Assembly: GCA_028291125.1 (NCBI GenBank)
Contig: JAQGIN010000029.1
Span: forward strand, 1 to 10,892
Length of the DNA: 10,892 bases
Reading direction: 5' to 3'
DNA from: Caulobacter sp.
Lineage (GTDB): Bacteria > Pseudomonadota > Alphaproteobacteria > Caulobacterales > Caulobacteraceae
Part shown: positions 1-5,727 of the stretch, piece by piece
Position numbering within the stretch: position 1 is the first letter of the stretch
Layout: each line of letters opens with the position of its first letter
Notes under the pieces: model-generated
Told to the model about the DNA's origin: nothing
The model's database searches: none
Seen by the model: the letters and a program-made list of their open reading frames with translations, nothing else
Position numbers and translations under genes: made by a program

Positions 1-511
1 GGTCCATCTTGAGGATGGCGAAGGGCTGTTCCTTGCCCATCAGCGGGCCGACGTCGCGCACCGGGCGGATGTCGACCTGCGAACCGGGCAGGAAGGCCGA
101 GGCGCCGCCGAGGTCGACGGTGAAGCCACCCTTCACGCGGCCGACGATGGCGCCCATCACCGGCTCGTTCTTGGCGTAGACGCCTTCCAGGCGGGTCCAG
201 GCTTCTTCGCGCTTGGCCTTTTCGCGGCTGATCACCGCTTCGCCGAGGGCGTTTTCCAGGCGTTCCAGGAACACCTCGACCGAATCGCCGACCTTGATGG
301 TGGCCTTGCCGGCGTCGTCGACGCCGAATTCCTTTTGCAGGACGCGACCTTCGGTCTTCAGACCGACGTCGATGATCGCGAAGTCCTTTTCGAGCCCGAC
401 AACGATGCCCTTGACCACGGTGCCTTCCGCGAAATCGCGGCCGCCCATGGAGTCATTCAGCAGCGCTTCGAAATCGTCGCGCGTCGGGTTGAAGCTCATA
501 TCGTCAGCCAT
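1..511 (-). CDS. rpsA: 30S ribosomal protein S1, 5' part (gene runs off the left edge)
   Basis: S1 is the large RNA-binding protein of the 30S subunit; it captures mRNA leaders during initiation. About 170 N-terminal residues are visible, starting MADDMSFNPTRDDFEALL. The first S1/OB repeat spans roughly residues 30-98 (VKGIVVGLEKDFAIIDVGLK) and the second starts near residue 115 (GAIVGRVKGGFTVDLGG). Both have the glycine and hydrophobic spacing of S1 repeats. The rest of the protein lies outside the window. The ATG at 511 fits the family N-terminus. An in-frame ATG four codons later is a weaker alternative, and no strong Shine-Dalgarno precedes either. It follows cmk on the same strand after a 130-base gap, which could hold its own promoter or leader, though I see no convincing -35/-10 pair. 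The order aroA-cmk-rpsA is conserved in many proteobacteria. Confidence 0.96.
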   Translation of the reverse strand, partial: MADDMSFNPTRDDFEALLNDSMGGRDFAEGTVVKGIVVGLEKDFAIIDVGLKTEGRVLQKEFGVDDAGKATIKVGDSVEVFLERLENALGEAVISREKAKREEAWTRLEGVYAKNEPVMGAIVGRVKGGFTVDLGGASAFLPGSQVDIRPVRDVGPLMGKEQPFAILKMD

Positions 512-641
512 GCTGATGTTTAGTCTCGTGTTGAGGGAAGCCCCGTCATGGCCCCGTCGGGAGACGGTCCTGGGGATTCCGGGTGATGTGAGGTTTTTTG
601 CGGACCGCGGCTTCCTAAGCGGCGGCGAGGCGGGCGTTGGA

Positions 642-1292
642 TTAGCCCGGGAGGTTTCCCGACCGGGCGCGCGCCGTCTCGACAATGCGGCGGGCCGCAT
701 CGAAGGCCTGCTCTATAGTCAATTTGGACGTATCCAGCAAGACGGCGTCGTCGGCCTGGGCCAGGGGGGCGGCGGCGCGGCCGGAATCGCGCTCGTCGCG
801 CTTGCGGATGTCGGCCAGCACGTCGTCATAGGCGACGGTCTCGCCCTGGCTGGTCAGCTGCCGCCAGCGGCGGTCGGCCCGCACTTCCGGCGCGGCGGTG
901 ACGAAGATCTTGGCCGGGGCGTCCGGGCAGATCACCGTGCCGATGTCGCGGCCGTCGAGCACGGCCCCGGGCTCCTGGCGGGCGAAATTCTGCTGCAGGT
1001 CGAACAGGGCGGCGCGGACGCCCGGATGCACCGCCACCCGGCTGGCGGCCTCGCCGGCGGCGCGGGTGCGCACCTCGGCATGATCCAGTTCGGTGAGGTC
1101 GAGGGCCCGGGCCGCGGCCCCGGCGGCCTCGGCGTCGTCCAGGTCGCCGCCCGCCGCCAGCAGCCGCACGGCCACGGCGCGATAGAGCAGGCCGGTGTCG
1201 AGCACCGGAAAGTCCAGCAGCGCCGCCAGCCGGGCCGCCAGGGTGCCCTTGCCCGAGGCGGCCGGGCCGTCGACGGCGATCACGAAACCCAT
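642..1292 (-). CDS. cmk: Cytidylate kinase
   Basis: Transfers phosphate from ATP to CMP or dCMP to give (d)CDP in cytosolic pyrimidine nucleotide recycling. The protein is 216 residues, normal for the bacterial Cmk family. The P-loop GPAASGKGT is at residues 9-17. The nucleotide-binding DTGLLYRA follows at 32-39, and the family signature DGRDIGTV at 113-120. A lid-like segment KRDERDSGRAAAPL lies near residues 168-181. The start is the ATG at 1292, which places the P-loop in its usual N-terminal position. Only two bases separate the aroA stop codon from this ATG, so translation of the two genes is probably coupled. rpsA follows 130 bases downstream. Nothing looks damaged. The long ORF on the opposite strand here is a high-GC shadow. 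Confidence 0.97.
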   Translation of the reverse strand: MGFVIAVDGPAASGKGTLAARLAALLDFPVLDTGLLYRAVAVRLLAAGGDLDDAEAAGAAARALDLTELDHAEVRTRAAGEAASRVAVHPGVRAALFDLQQNFARQEPGAVLDGRDIGTVICPDAPAKIFVTAAPEVRADRRWRQLTSQGETVAYDDVLADIRKRDERDSGRAAAPLAQADDAVLLDTSKLTIEQAFDAARRIVETARARSGNLPG

Positions 1293-1294
1293 GC

Positions 1295-2614
1295 CTAGGC
1301 GTCCTGCAGGGCGGCCCCGAGGCCGCGCATCAGTTCGACGAAGCCGGGGAAGCTAGTGGCGATCATGCCGGGCTCGTCGACCGACACCGCCGCCTGGGCG
1401 GCCAGGCCGAGCACCAGGTGGCTCATGGCGATGCGGTGATCGCCGGAGGTCTCGACCATCACCCCGCCACGCGGGGCGGTTCCGGTCCCGTGGACGATGA
1501 AGCCCTCGGGCTCCTCCTCGACATCGACGCCACAGGCCTCGAGGCCGCGGGCCATCAGGGCGATGCGGTCGCTCTCCTTGACCCGCATCTCGCCGACGCC
1601 GCGCATGACGGTGTCGCCGGTGGCGAAGGCCGCGGCCACGGCCAGGATCGGATATTCGTCGATCATCGACGGCGCCCGCTCGGGCGGCACGACGACGCCG
1701 GTCAGCGCCGAGTGGCGGGCGGTGACGTCGCCGACCTCCTCGCCGCTGGACAGCCGGACATTGGCGATCGTCAGGTCCGCGCCCATTTCCTGCAGGGTGG
1801 AGAACAGGCCGGTGCGCAGTTCGTTGAGCATCACGCCCTCGACCGTGACCTCGGATCCGGGGACGATCAGGCCGGCGACCAGCGGGAAGGCCGCCGAGGA
1901 CGGGTCGCCCGGCACCGCCACATGGGTCCCGGTCAGGGCCTGGCCCTCGGACAGGCGAATATGCCGCACCCCGTCCTTGTCCTCGACCTGCACCTCGGCC
2001 CCGAAGGCCCGCAGCATGCGCTCGGTGTGGTCGCGGGTGGCTTCCGGCTCGATCACCTCGACGCCGCCCTCGGCGTGCAGGCCGGCCAGCAGCACCGCCG
2101 ACTTCACCTGGGCCGAGGCCATCGGCAGCCGGTAGGTCAGGCCGCGCAAGCTCCCGCCCTTGAGGGTCAGCGGCAGGCGGCCGCGGTCACGGCCCAGCCA
2201 GGTGGCGCCCATGCGGGCCAAGGGCTCGAGCACCCGGCCCATCGGCCGGCCACGCAGCGAGGCGTCGCCGGTGAAAGTGACGCACAGCGGAAAGCCCGCC
2301 GCCGCGCCCATGATCAGCCGCACGCCGGTGCCGGCGTTGCCGCAGTCGACCACGTCGGAAGGTTCGGAAAAGCCGCCCTGGCCCTCCAGGCGCCAGCGCC
2401 CGGGGCCTTCCTGCTCGACCCGCGCCCCGAAGGCGCGCATGGCCTGGGCGGTGCGCAGCACGTCGTCGCCCTCGAGCAAGCCCTCGACCGTGGTGGTGCC
2501 CGAGGCCAGGGCCCCGAGGATCATCGCCCGGTGGGAAATCGACTTGTCGCCCGGGGCGCGAACCGTCCCGCGGAGGGGTCCGCCGGGCGTGCTCTTCAGT
2601 CCAGCCGCCGTCAT
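1295..2614 (-). CDS. aroA: 3-phosphoshikimate 1-carboxyvinyltransferase (EPSP synthase)
   Basis: Joins phosphoenolpyruvate and shikimate-3-phosphate to make EPSP, the sixth step of the shikimate pathway to chorismate. The chosen product is 439 residues, normal for the family. Visible signatures are APGDKSISHR (residues 20-29, substrate-binding Lys24, Ser25, Arg29), DCGNAGTGVRL (90-100), RPMGRV (123-128), SAQVK (167-171), RDHTE (194-198), DEYPILA (319-325, likely catalytic Asp319) and KESDR (346-350). Several of these resemble class II, CP4-like enzymes. The reading frame stays open upstream to 2755, but that extension is low-complexity and would overlap the divergent gene. The ATG at 2614 has GGAGG 11 bases upstream and begins the conserved domain. 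An ATG at 2632 overlaps that same GGAGG and is less likely. cmk follows after two bases. Confidence 0.97.
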   Translation of the reverse strand: MTAAGLKSTPGGPLRGTVRAPGDKSISHRAMILGALASGTTTVEGLLEGDDVLRTAQAMRAFGARVEQEGPGRWRLEGQGGFSEPSDVVDCGNAGTGVRLIMGAAAGFPLCVTFTGDASLRGRPMGRVLEPLARMGATWLGRDRGRLPLTLKGGSLRGLTYRLPMASAQVKSAVLLAGLHAEGGVEVIEPEATRDHTERMLRAFGAEVQVEDKDGVRHIRLSEGQALTGTHVAVPGDPSSAAFPLVAGLIVPGSEVTVEGVMLNELRTGLFSTLQEMGADLTIANVRLSSGEEVGDVTARHSALTGVVVPPERAPSMIDEYPILAVAAAFATGDTVMRGVGEMRVKESDRIALMARGLEACGVDVEEEPEGFIVHGTGTAPRGGVMVETSGDHRIAMSHLVLGLAAQAAVSVDEPGMIATSFPGFVELMRGLGAALQDA

Positions 2615-2730
2615 GCCGAAACCGGCCTCCATACAATGGTGGTTTTCGCGAGGGGTTTGCTTTTGACAGCGGCTCTCGCGCGTGGCAAGTGACCCGCCGC
2701 TTTTCCCATCCGGATCAAAGGGTCGCCGCC
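2615..2730. promoter_or_regulatory. Divergent intergenic region (aroA to the left, TIGR02300 gene to the right)
   Basis: This 116-base gap separates two divergent starts, so it should hold promoters for both. On the plus strand TTGACAG at 2663-2669 matches a -35 box, and the match includes most of the Caulobacter housekeeping form TTGACGS. No good -10 box follows at the expected distance. The plus-strand gene has AAAGGG at 2717-2722, eight bases before a TTG codon at 2731, which decides that start. The minus-strand gene has GGAGG (2626-2630) before its ATG at 2614. The promoter role is inferred from gene layout; only the ribosome binding sites are clear in sequence. Confidence 0.35.
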
Positions 2731-3204
2731 TTGGCCAATCCCGAACTGGGGGCAAAACAGATTTGCCCCAACTGCCAATCGAAATTCTACGATCTGGGCC
2801 GCCGCCCGGCTCTGTGCCCGAAGTGCGGCGAGTCGTTCGACCCCGAAGAGGCCTTGAAGTCTCGCCGGGTTCGGGCGCGCGCCGTGACGCCTGACTACGA
2901 CGCCGAGGACGAAAAACCCGTCGTCGTCGTCAAGGAAGAGGCCGACGGCTTCGAGGACGAGGTCGATGAGACCCCCGAGATCGACCAGGCCGTCGAGGCC
3001 GACGTCATCGAGACCGACGACGACGCCGATCCGGCCGTCGCCACGCCGGCCGGCGGCGACGACCTGGGCGTCGACTTCGCCGAGGACGAGGATCTCGCCG
3101 AGGAAGAAACCGACGACGTGCCCTTCCTCGAGGACGAGGACGAGGACGATCTGCTCGAGGACGAAGTCGAAGGTCTGCCGGGCGAAGGCGACGACGACCG
3201 CTAG
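2731..3204 (+). CDS. TIGR02300 family zinc-ribbon protein with acidic C-terminal tail
   Basis: A 157-residue protein of unknown function. The N-terminus, ANPELGAKQICPNCQSKFYD, is typical of the alphaproteobacterial TIGR02300 family. Two CxxC pairs (Cys12, Cys15 and Cys29, Cys32) form a zinc ribbon, with FYDLGRRPALCPKCG between and around them. Residues from about 55 to the end are extremely acidic: I count 49 Asp or Glu in roughly 100 residues, against three basic ones. That part is probably disordered. No signal peptide or membrane segment is seen, so it should be cytosolic. I chose the TTG at 2731 because it has AAAGGG eight bases upstream and sits just before the conserved block. A GTG at 2689 would add 14 unconserved residues. 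It is divergent from aroA, and tRNA-Ala follows 106 bases downstream. The family assignment is from memory of its N-terminal motif. Confidence 0.88.
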   Translation: MANPELGAKQICPNCQSKFYDLGRRPALCPKCGESFDPEEALKSRRVRARAVTPDYDAEDEKPVVVVKEEADGFEDEVDETPEIDQAVEADVIETDDDADPAVATPAGGDDLGVDFAEDEDLAEEETDDVPFLEDEDEDDLLEDEVEGLPGEGDDDR

Positions 3205-3209
3205 CGCCT

Positions 3210-3255
3210 AAAAAAAATATGCCGGGAGGGTTGATCCGAAAATCCTCCCGGCATA
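3210..3255 (-). terminator. Hairpin with T-tract on the minus strand (terminator-like)
   Basis: TATGCCGGGAGG at 3218-3229 is the exact reverse complement of CCTCCCGGCATA at 3244-3255. This gives a perfect 12-bp stem with a 14-base loop. A run of eight A lies at 3210-3217, so only a minus-strand transcript would show the stem followed by a U-tract. No T-tract follows on the plus strand. The hairpin starts 14 bases after the stop codon of the plus-strand zinc-ribbon gene, but its polarity is wrong for ending that transcript by the textbook mechanism. It may protect that mRNA's 3' end, stop antisense transcription, or do both. Confidence 0.7.
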
Positions 3256-3259
3256 GACA
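3231..3259 (+). promoter_or_regulatory. Weak candidate promoter for tRNA-Ala
   Basis: TTGATC at 3231-3236 and TAGACA at 3254-3259 are separated by 17 bases, in the orientation of tRNA-Ala. Transcription would start near 3266, about 45 bases before the mature tRNA. The elements match a housekeeping promoter only loosely, and the spacer contains the right arm of the hairpin. Without this promoter the tRNA would depend on read-through from the zinc-ribbon gene. Confidence 0.2.
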
Positions 3260-3310
3260 TCCGCCTCCTCGGCGGGGCCACCCGACGAGACACGACGACC
3301 CAAAGACCTT

Positions 3311-3386
<76 letters not shown>

Positions 3387-3387
3387 T

Positions 3388-3424
3388 GGAGGCCCGCAGT
3401 GAACGCTGCGGGCCTTCGCCTTTT
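3388..3424 (+). terminator. Rho-independent terminator after tRNA-Ala
   Basis: AGGCCCGCAG (3390-3399) pairs perfectly with CTGCGGGCCT (3406-3415) around the six-base loop TGAACG. TTCGCC and then TTTT (3421-3424) follow on the plus strand. The stem begins only four bases after the tRNA CCA end, so it probably stops the tRNA transcript and separates it from hsp20. Confidence 0.85.
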
Positions 3425-3448
3425 CAGGCCCTCCGCCTTCCGCCGCAT

Positions 3449-3477
3449 CTTGAACCCGCCGCCGGCCGTCGCCACCT
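3449..3477 (+). promoter_or_regulatory. Candidate sigma-32 (heat-shock) promoter of hsp20
   Basis: CTTGAA at 3449-3454 matches the core of the RpoH -35 element. After 15 bases, CGCCACCT at 3470-3477 matches five of seven defined positions of the consensus CCCCATNT. The site lies 76 bases before the hsp20 start and just after a terminator, which is where a heat-shock promoter for this gene should be. The -10 match is imperfect, so this is a suggestion from sequence and context. Confidence 0.45.
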
Positions 3478-3527
3478 TAGTCAGGCGTTGCCGTGGCCGG
3501 CGCCCATCCGGGGTCGTCCGCGGCGAA

Positions 3528-3551
3528 CGAAGTCGCTGACGAAGGACTTCG
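3528..3551 (+). promoter_or_regulatory. Hairpin over the hsp20 ribosome binding site (possible thermosensor)
   Basis: CGAAGTC (3528-3534) pairs perfectly with GACTTCG (3545-3551), leaving a 10-base loop. The Shine-Dalgarno GAAGGA at 3541-3546 lies partly in the loop and partly in the right arm. The stem ends two bases before the ATG. A second, competing hairpin, CGAA-GGAC-TTCG at 3540-3551, also contains the GGA. Such weak masking is the layout of small RNA thermometers of hsp20 genes, but the hairpin is short and no conserved ROSE motif was recognised. Confidence 0.35.
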
Positions 3552-3553
3552 CG

Positions 3554-3979
3554 ATGACCCGAACCATCCTGTTCGACAGCCCCTTCCTGCTGGGCTTCGA
3601 ACATACCCGGGACCTGATCGAGCGCGCCGCCAAGGCCGCTTCGGAAAGCTATCCCCCGTACAATGTCGAGCAGGCCGACGACGGCGGAGTCCGCATCACC
3701 CTGGCCGTCGCGGGCTTCGCGGCGGAGCAGTTGCAGGTCACCGTCGAGGGCGGCCAGCTGGTCGTGGCCGGTCGCCGCGACGCCGATGGCCGTCCCGAGG
3801 CCGAGCGGGCCTATCTGCACCGCGGCATCGCCGCTCGCGGCTTCCTGCGCACCTTCGTGCTGGCCGACGGCCTGGAGGTCACCGCCGCGACGCTGGAGCA
3901 CGGCCTGCTGCATATCGATCTGGCCCGTCCCGAACCCGAGCGCCTGGTCAAACGCATCCCGATCCGCTCGGCCGGCTGA
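3554..3979 (+). CDS. Hsp20/alpha-crystallin family small heat-shock protein
   Basis: An ATP-independent holding chaperone that binds unfolding proteins in the cytosol, normally as a large oligomer. The product is 141 residues, typical for the family. The N-terminal arm (about 1-32, MTRTILFDSPFLLGFEHT) resembles the IbpA/HspD class. The alpha-crystallin domain runs from YPPYNVEQ (33-40) to about residue 125. It contains ITLAVAGF and the G-x-L element HGLLHIDLA. The C-terminal IPI (135-137) is the I-x-I motif used in oligomer assembly. The frame is open further upstream, but that region is tRNA and terminator. The ATG at 3554 has GAAGGA seven bases ahead and starts the conserved N-terminus. DUF1150 follows 86 bases later on the same strand. 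Regulation by sigma-32 and by leader structure is suggested by the upstream sites. I avoid a symbol because alphaproteobacteria carry several paralogues. Confidence 0.95.
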   Translation: MTRTILFDSPFLLGFEHTRDLIERAAKAASESYPPYNVEQADDGGVRITLAVAGFAAEQLQVTVEGGQLVVAGRRDADGRPEAERAYLHRGIAARGFLRTFVLADGLEVTAATLEHGLLHIDLARPEPERLVKRIPIRSAG

Positions 3980-4051
3980 CGCCCCGCCTGGCTTTATCGC
4001 CCCGGACCCGCGCGGCTGAACCCCGCCCCCGTTCGGCGCGTTCACTCTACG

Positions 4052-4060
4052 AAGGAGGTG
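4052..4060 (+). promoter_or_regulatory. Near-perfect Shine-Dalgarno of the DUF1150 gene
   Basis: AAGGAGGTG at 4052-4060 is complementary to nine consecutive bases of the 16S rRNA 3' end. Its GGAGG core (4054-4058) lies seven bases before the ATG at 4066. It fixes that start and excludes the longer open frames through this region. It is the strongest ribosome binding site in the window. Confidence 0.9.
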
Positions 4061-4065
4061 GTCCT

Positions 4066-4332
4066 ATGACGCCTACACCCAATATTCCGGTCTTCACCGC
4101 GGAAGCTTTCGCCGCCCTGGGGGCTCCCGATCTGGTCTATGTCCGCGCCATCACGGCGGCGGAGATCCTCGCCGACGTTCCGACCGGCGTGGAGGACTTC
4201 GACCTGACGCCCGACCAGACCCTCTACGCCGTCTATCGCGCTGACGGCGCCCGCCTGGCGGTGCTCACCGACCGGGATTCCGCCGTGGCGGCCGCCTTGG
4301 CTCACGAACTGGCGCCGGTCTCGGTGCACTAA
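4066..4332 (+). CDS. DUF1150 family protein
   Basis: A small, probably cytosolic protein of 88 residues and unknown function. The family pattern is visible as FAALGAPDLVYVRAI (about 15-29) and LYAVYRADGARLAVLTDRD (about 53-71), followed by an alanine-rich helix. There is no signal peptide, membrane span or recognisable catalytic motif. The start is decided by the near-perfect Shine-Dalgarno at 4052-4060. It lies 86 bases after hsp20 on the same strand. A terminator follows 31 bases after its stop, so the two genes probably share a transcript. From memory, DUF1150 genes often sit beside hsp20 in alphaproteobacteria, which suggests a stress or chaperone-related role, but that is inference. Confidence 0.9.
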   Translation: MTPTPNIPVFTAEAFAALGAPDLVYVRAITAAEILADVPTGVEDFDLTPDQTLYAVYRADGARLAVLTDRDSAVAAALAHELAPVSVH

Positions 4333-4363
4333 GCGCTCAGCGGCCATGGCGAACGACACGACG

Positions 4364-4403
4364 AGGCCCGCGACCGTGAGGTCGCGGGCCTTCGCGCGTT
4401 TGG
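4364..4403 (+). terminator. Terminator after DUF1150
   Basis: AGGCCCGCGAC (4364-4374) pairs perfectly with GTCGCGGGCCT (4381-4391) around a six-base loop, CGTGAG. TTCGCGCGTTT follows, so the T-tract is weak and interrupted. It lies 31 bases beyond the stop codon and ends the hsp20-DUF1150 unit. The outer stem and the first downstream bases are identical to those of the tRNA-Ala terminator. Confidence 0.75.
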
Positions 4404-4434
4404 TGATCTGAAAGCCGCGGAACGCCCCACGGCT

Positions 4435-4462
4435 CATCATCCCCGCGAAAGCGGGGATGATG
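4435..4462. repeat. REP-like extragenic palindrome
   Basis: CATCATCCCCGC (4435-4446) is the exact reverse complement of GCGGGGATGATG (4451-4462), with a GAAA tetraloop between. Read in the minus direction it encodes the meaningless peptide IPAFAGM, a well-known trace of the ATCCCCGCGAAAGCGGGGAT-type repeats spread through proteobacterial intergenic DNA. It lies between the 3' ends of convergent DUF1150 and ptsN, 33 bases beyond the ptsN stop. There is no T-tract in either direction, so it may stabilise mRNA 3' ends more than it terminates. Confidence 0.75.
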
Positions 4463-4495
4463 GCTAGAGGGAATGCTCCCGCTTCAGGACGCGCC

Positions 4496-4960
4496 CTAGG
4501 CGGCCGTCGACGTGGCTTCCTGAGCCAGCAGCACATGCACGGCGTCGGCCGAGCGGGCTTGGCGCAGCTGCTCGCGCAGGGCCGGCTGGCGCAGCAGGCG
4601 CGACACCCGGGCCAGGGCCCGCAGATGCTGGGCCGCCCCGCCCTTGGGGGCGAACAGCGCCATCAACAGATCGACCGGCTTGTCGTCGACCGCCCCGAAG
4701 GCCACCGGGGTCTCCAGCCGCACGAACACGGCGCGGATCTCGGTGAGGCCGGTGACGCGGGCGTGGGGGATGGCGACGCCGTCGCCGACCCCCGTCGAGC
4801 CCGCCGCCTCACGCTCCATCAGGCCCTCCAACGCCTCGGCGGCGTCGACGCCCAGAGCGCGGGCGGCGACGTCGGCGACGACGCTCAGGACCTGACGTTT
4901 GCTGCGGGCGCTGACCCTCAGGGTGACGGCGTTGTGCTGCAGGAGATCGCCGATGGTCAT
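4496..4960 (-). CDS. ptsN: PTS IIA-like nitrogen regulatory protein (EIIA-Ntr)
   Basis: The terminal phospho-acceptor of the nitrogen PTS branch (EI-Ntr to NPr to EIIA-Ntr). It acts as a regulator and not as a sugar transporter. The protein is 154 residues, the normal size of a single EIIA domain. The phosphorylation site is His66 in GVAIPHARV (61-69), preceded by GSTGVGDG (54-61) as in other PtsN proteins. The C-terminal helix (RLLRQPALREQLRQA) is also typical. Start is the ATG at 4960, without an obvious Shine-Dalgarno. It is the last gene of the minus-strand cluster, 82 bases after hpf. A REP-like palindrome lies just beyond its stop. In Caulobacter, EIIA-Ntr is known to influence (p)ppGpp through SpoT; whether that holds here is inference. 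The rapZ and npr genes that follow it in enterobacteria are absent. Confidence 0.95.
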   Translation of the reverse strand: MTIGDLLQHNAVTLRVSARSKRQVLSVVADVAARALGVDAAEALEGLMEREAAGSTGVGDGVAIPHARVTGLTEIRAVFVRLETPVAFGAVDDKPVDLLMALFAPKGGAAQHLRALARVSRLLRQPALREQLRQARSADAVHVLLAQEATSTAA

Positions 4961-5042
4961 GGACGTGAAACGCTCGCTCGTTGCTCCACGCAGGGGTCGC
5001 GCGGATCGCTCCCGAAAACGCGCCGAACCCGGTTTGGGTCCG

Positions 5043-5675
5043 CTAGTTCGGGGTCGATCCGGTTCCGTTCAGCGACTTCGTGCGTTCGGGGTCGATCCAG
5101 CCGATATTTCCGTCTGGCCGCCGGTACACCACGGACAATCCGTTGTGAGCGGCGTTCCTAAACACGATTGCCTGGGACTCGGTCAAGTCCAACTCCATGA
5201 CCGCCATCGAAACGGTCATCACCTTCAGCGAGGCCTGGGTCTCGGCGATGATCATGGCGGCCGGCGCGCCGGACGGATGGGCGTCCTCGGCGTCCCAGTT
5301 CTCGCCGACGCCCTCCTCGTCCTCGGGGGCGCGCAGCACGTACATCGAGGCGTTCTCGGCCTGCTTGGCCGAGGCGGCGATCGAATGGCTCTTCAGCCGT
5401 CGCTTGTAGCGACGGATCCGCGTCTCGATCTTGGCCAGGGCCGCGTCGAAGGCCGCGTGGGCGTCTCCGCCGGAGCCGTGGCTCAGGAGCTGCTGGCCCG
5501 AAGCCAACAAGACGGAGCAATCGGCCCGGAAGGCGTAGCCCTCCTTGCTGATGACCACGTCGGCGGCGCCGCCGCGGTCAAAATACTTGCCAATGCTCGA
5601 GGTGATTTCGTCGGAGACCCGCGTACGCAGGGCCTCACCAACGTCGACATGCTTGCCGGAGATTTGGACGTGCAT
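5043..5675 (-). CDS. hpf: Ribosome hibernation promoting factor, long form
   Basis: Binds the decoding region of resting ribosomes and, in its long form, pairs 70S particles into inactive 100S dimers. The 210 residues have the two-part long-HPF layout. An S30AE/RaiA-like domain covers about residues 1-100 (MHVQISGKHVDVGEALRTRV, then the basic helix RIRRYKRRLKSH). A variable linker spans roughly 105-150. The C-terminal dimerisation domain is about 152-196 (ELDLTESQAIVFRNAAHNG, then GWIDP). The ATG at 5675 gives the standard family N-terminus, but only a poorly placed AGGG precedes it. The gene lies 52 bases after exoD and 82 before ptsN, on the same strand. The rpoN-hpf-ptsN neighbourhood is conserved in many proteobacteria and fits a link between nutrient state and ribosome resting. 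Confidence 0.95.
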   Translation of the reverse strand: MHVQISGKHVDVGEALRTRVSDEITSSIGKYFDRGGAADVVISKEGYAFRADCSVLLASGQQLLSHGSGGDAHAAFDAALAKIETRIRRYKRRLKSHSIAASAKQAENASMYVLRAPEDEEGVGENWDAEDAHPSGAPAAMIIAETQASLKVMTVSMAVMELDLTESQAIVFRNAAHNGLSVVYRRPDGNIGWIDPERTKSLNGTGSTPN

Positions 5676-5727
5676 GCCCTATGAACGCGCCGCCCGCCGC
5701 TTGGTGTCAAGCGTCGCCTGGGCGCTT

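Noticed and set aside
213..1298. A 361-codon plus-strand frame spanning rpsA, the gap and cmk
   Set aside because: It crosses two well-supported minus-strand genes and shows no recognisable protein features.
1418..2692. A 424-codon open frame on the plus strand opposite aroA
   Set aside because: It has the Gly, Ala, His and Gln-rich composition of antisense frames in high-GC DNA and no family motif, while aroA on the other strand is unmistakable.
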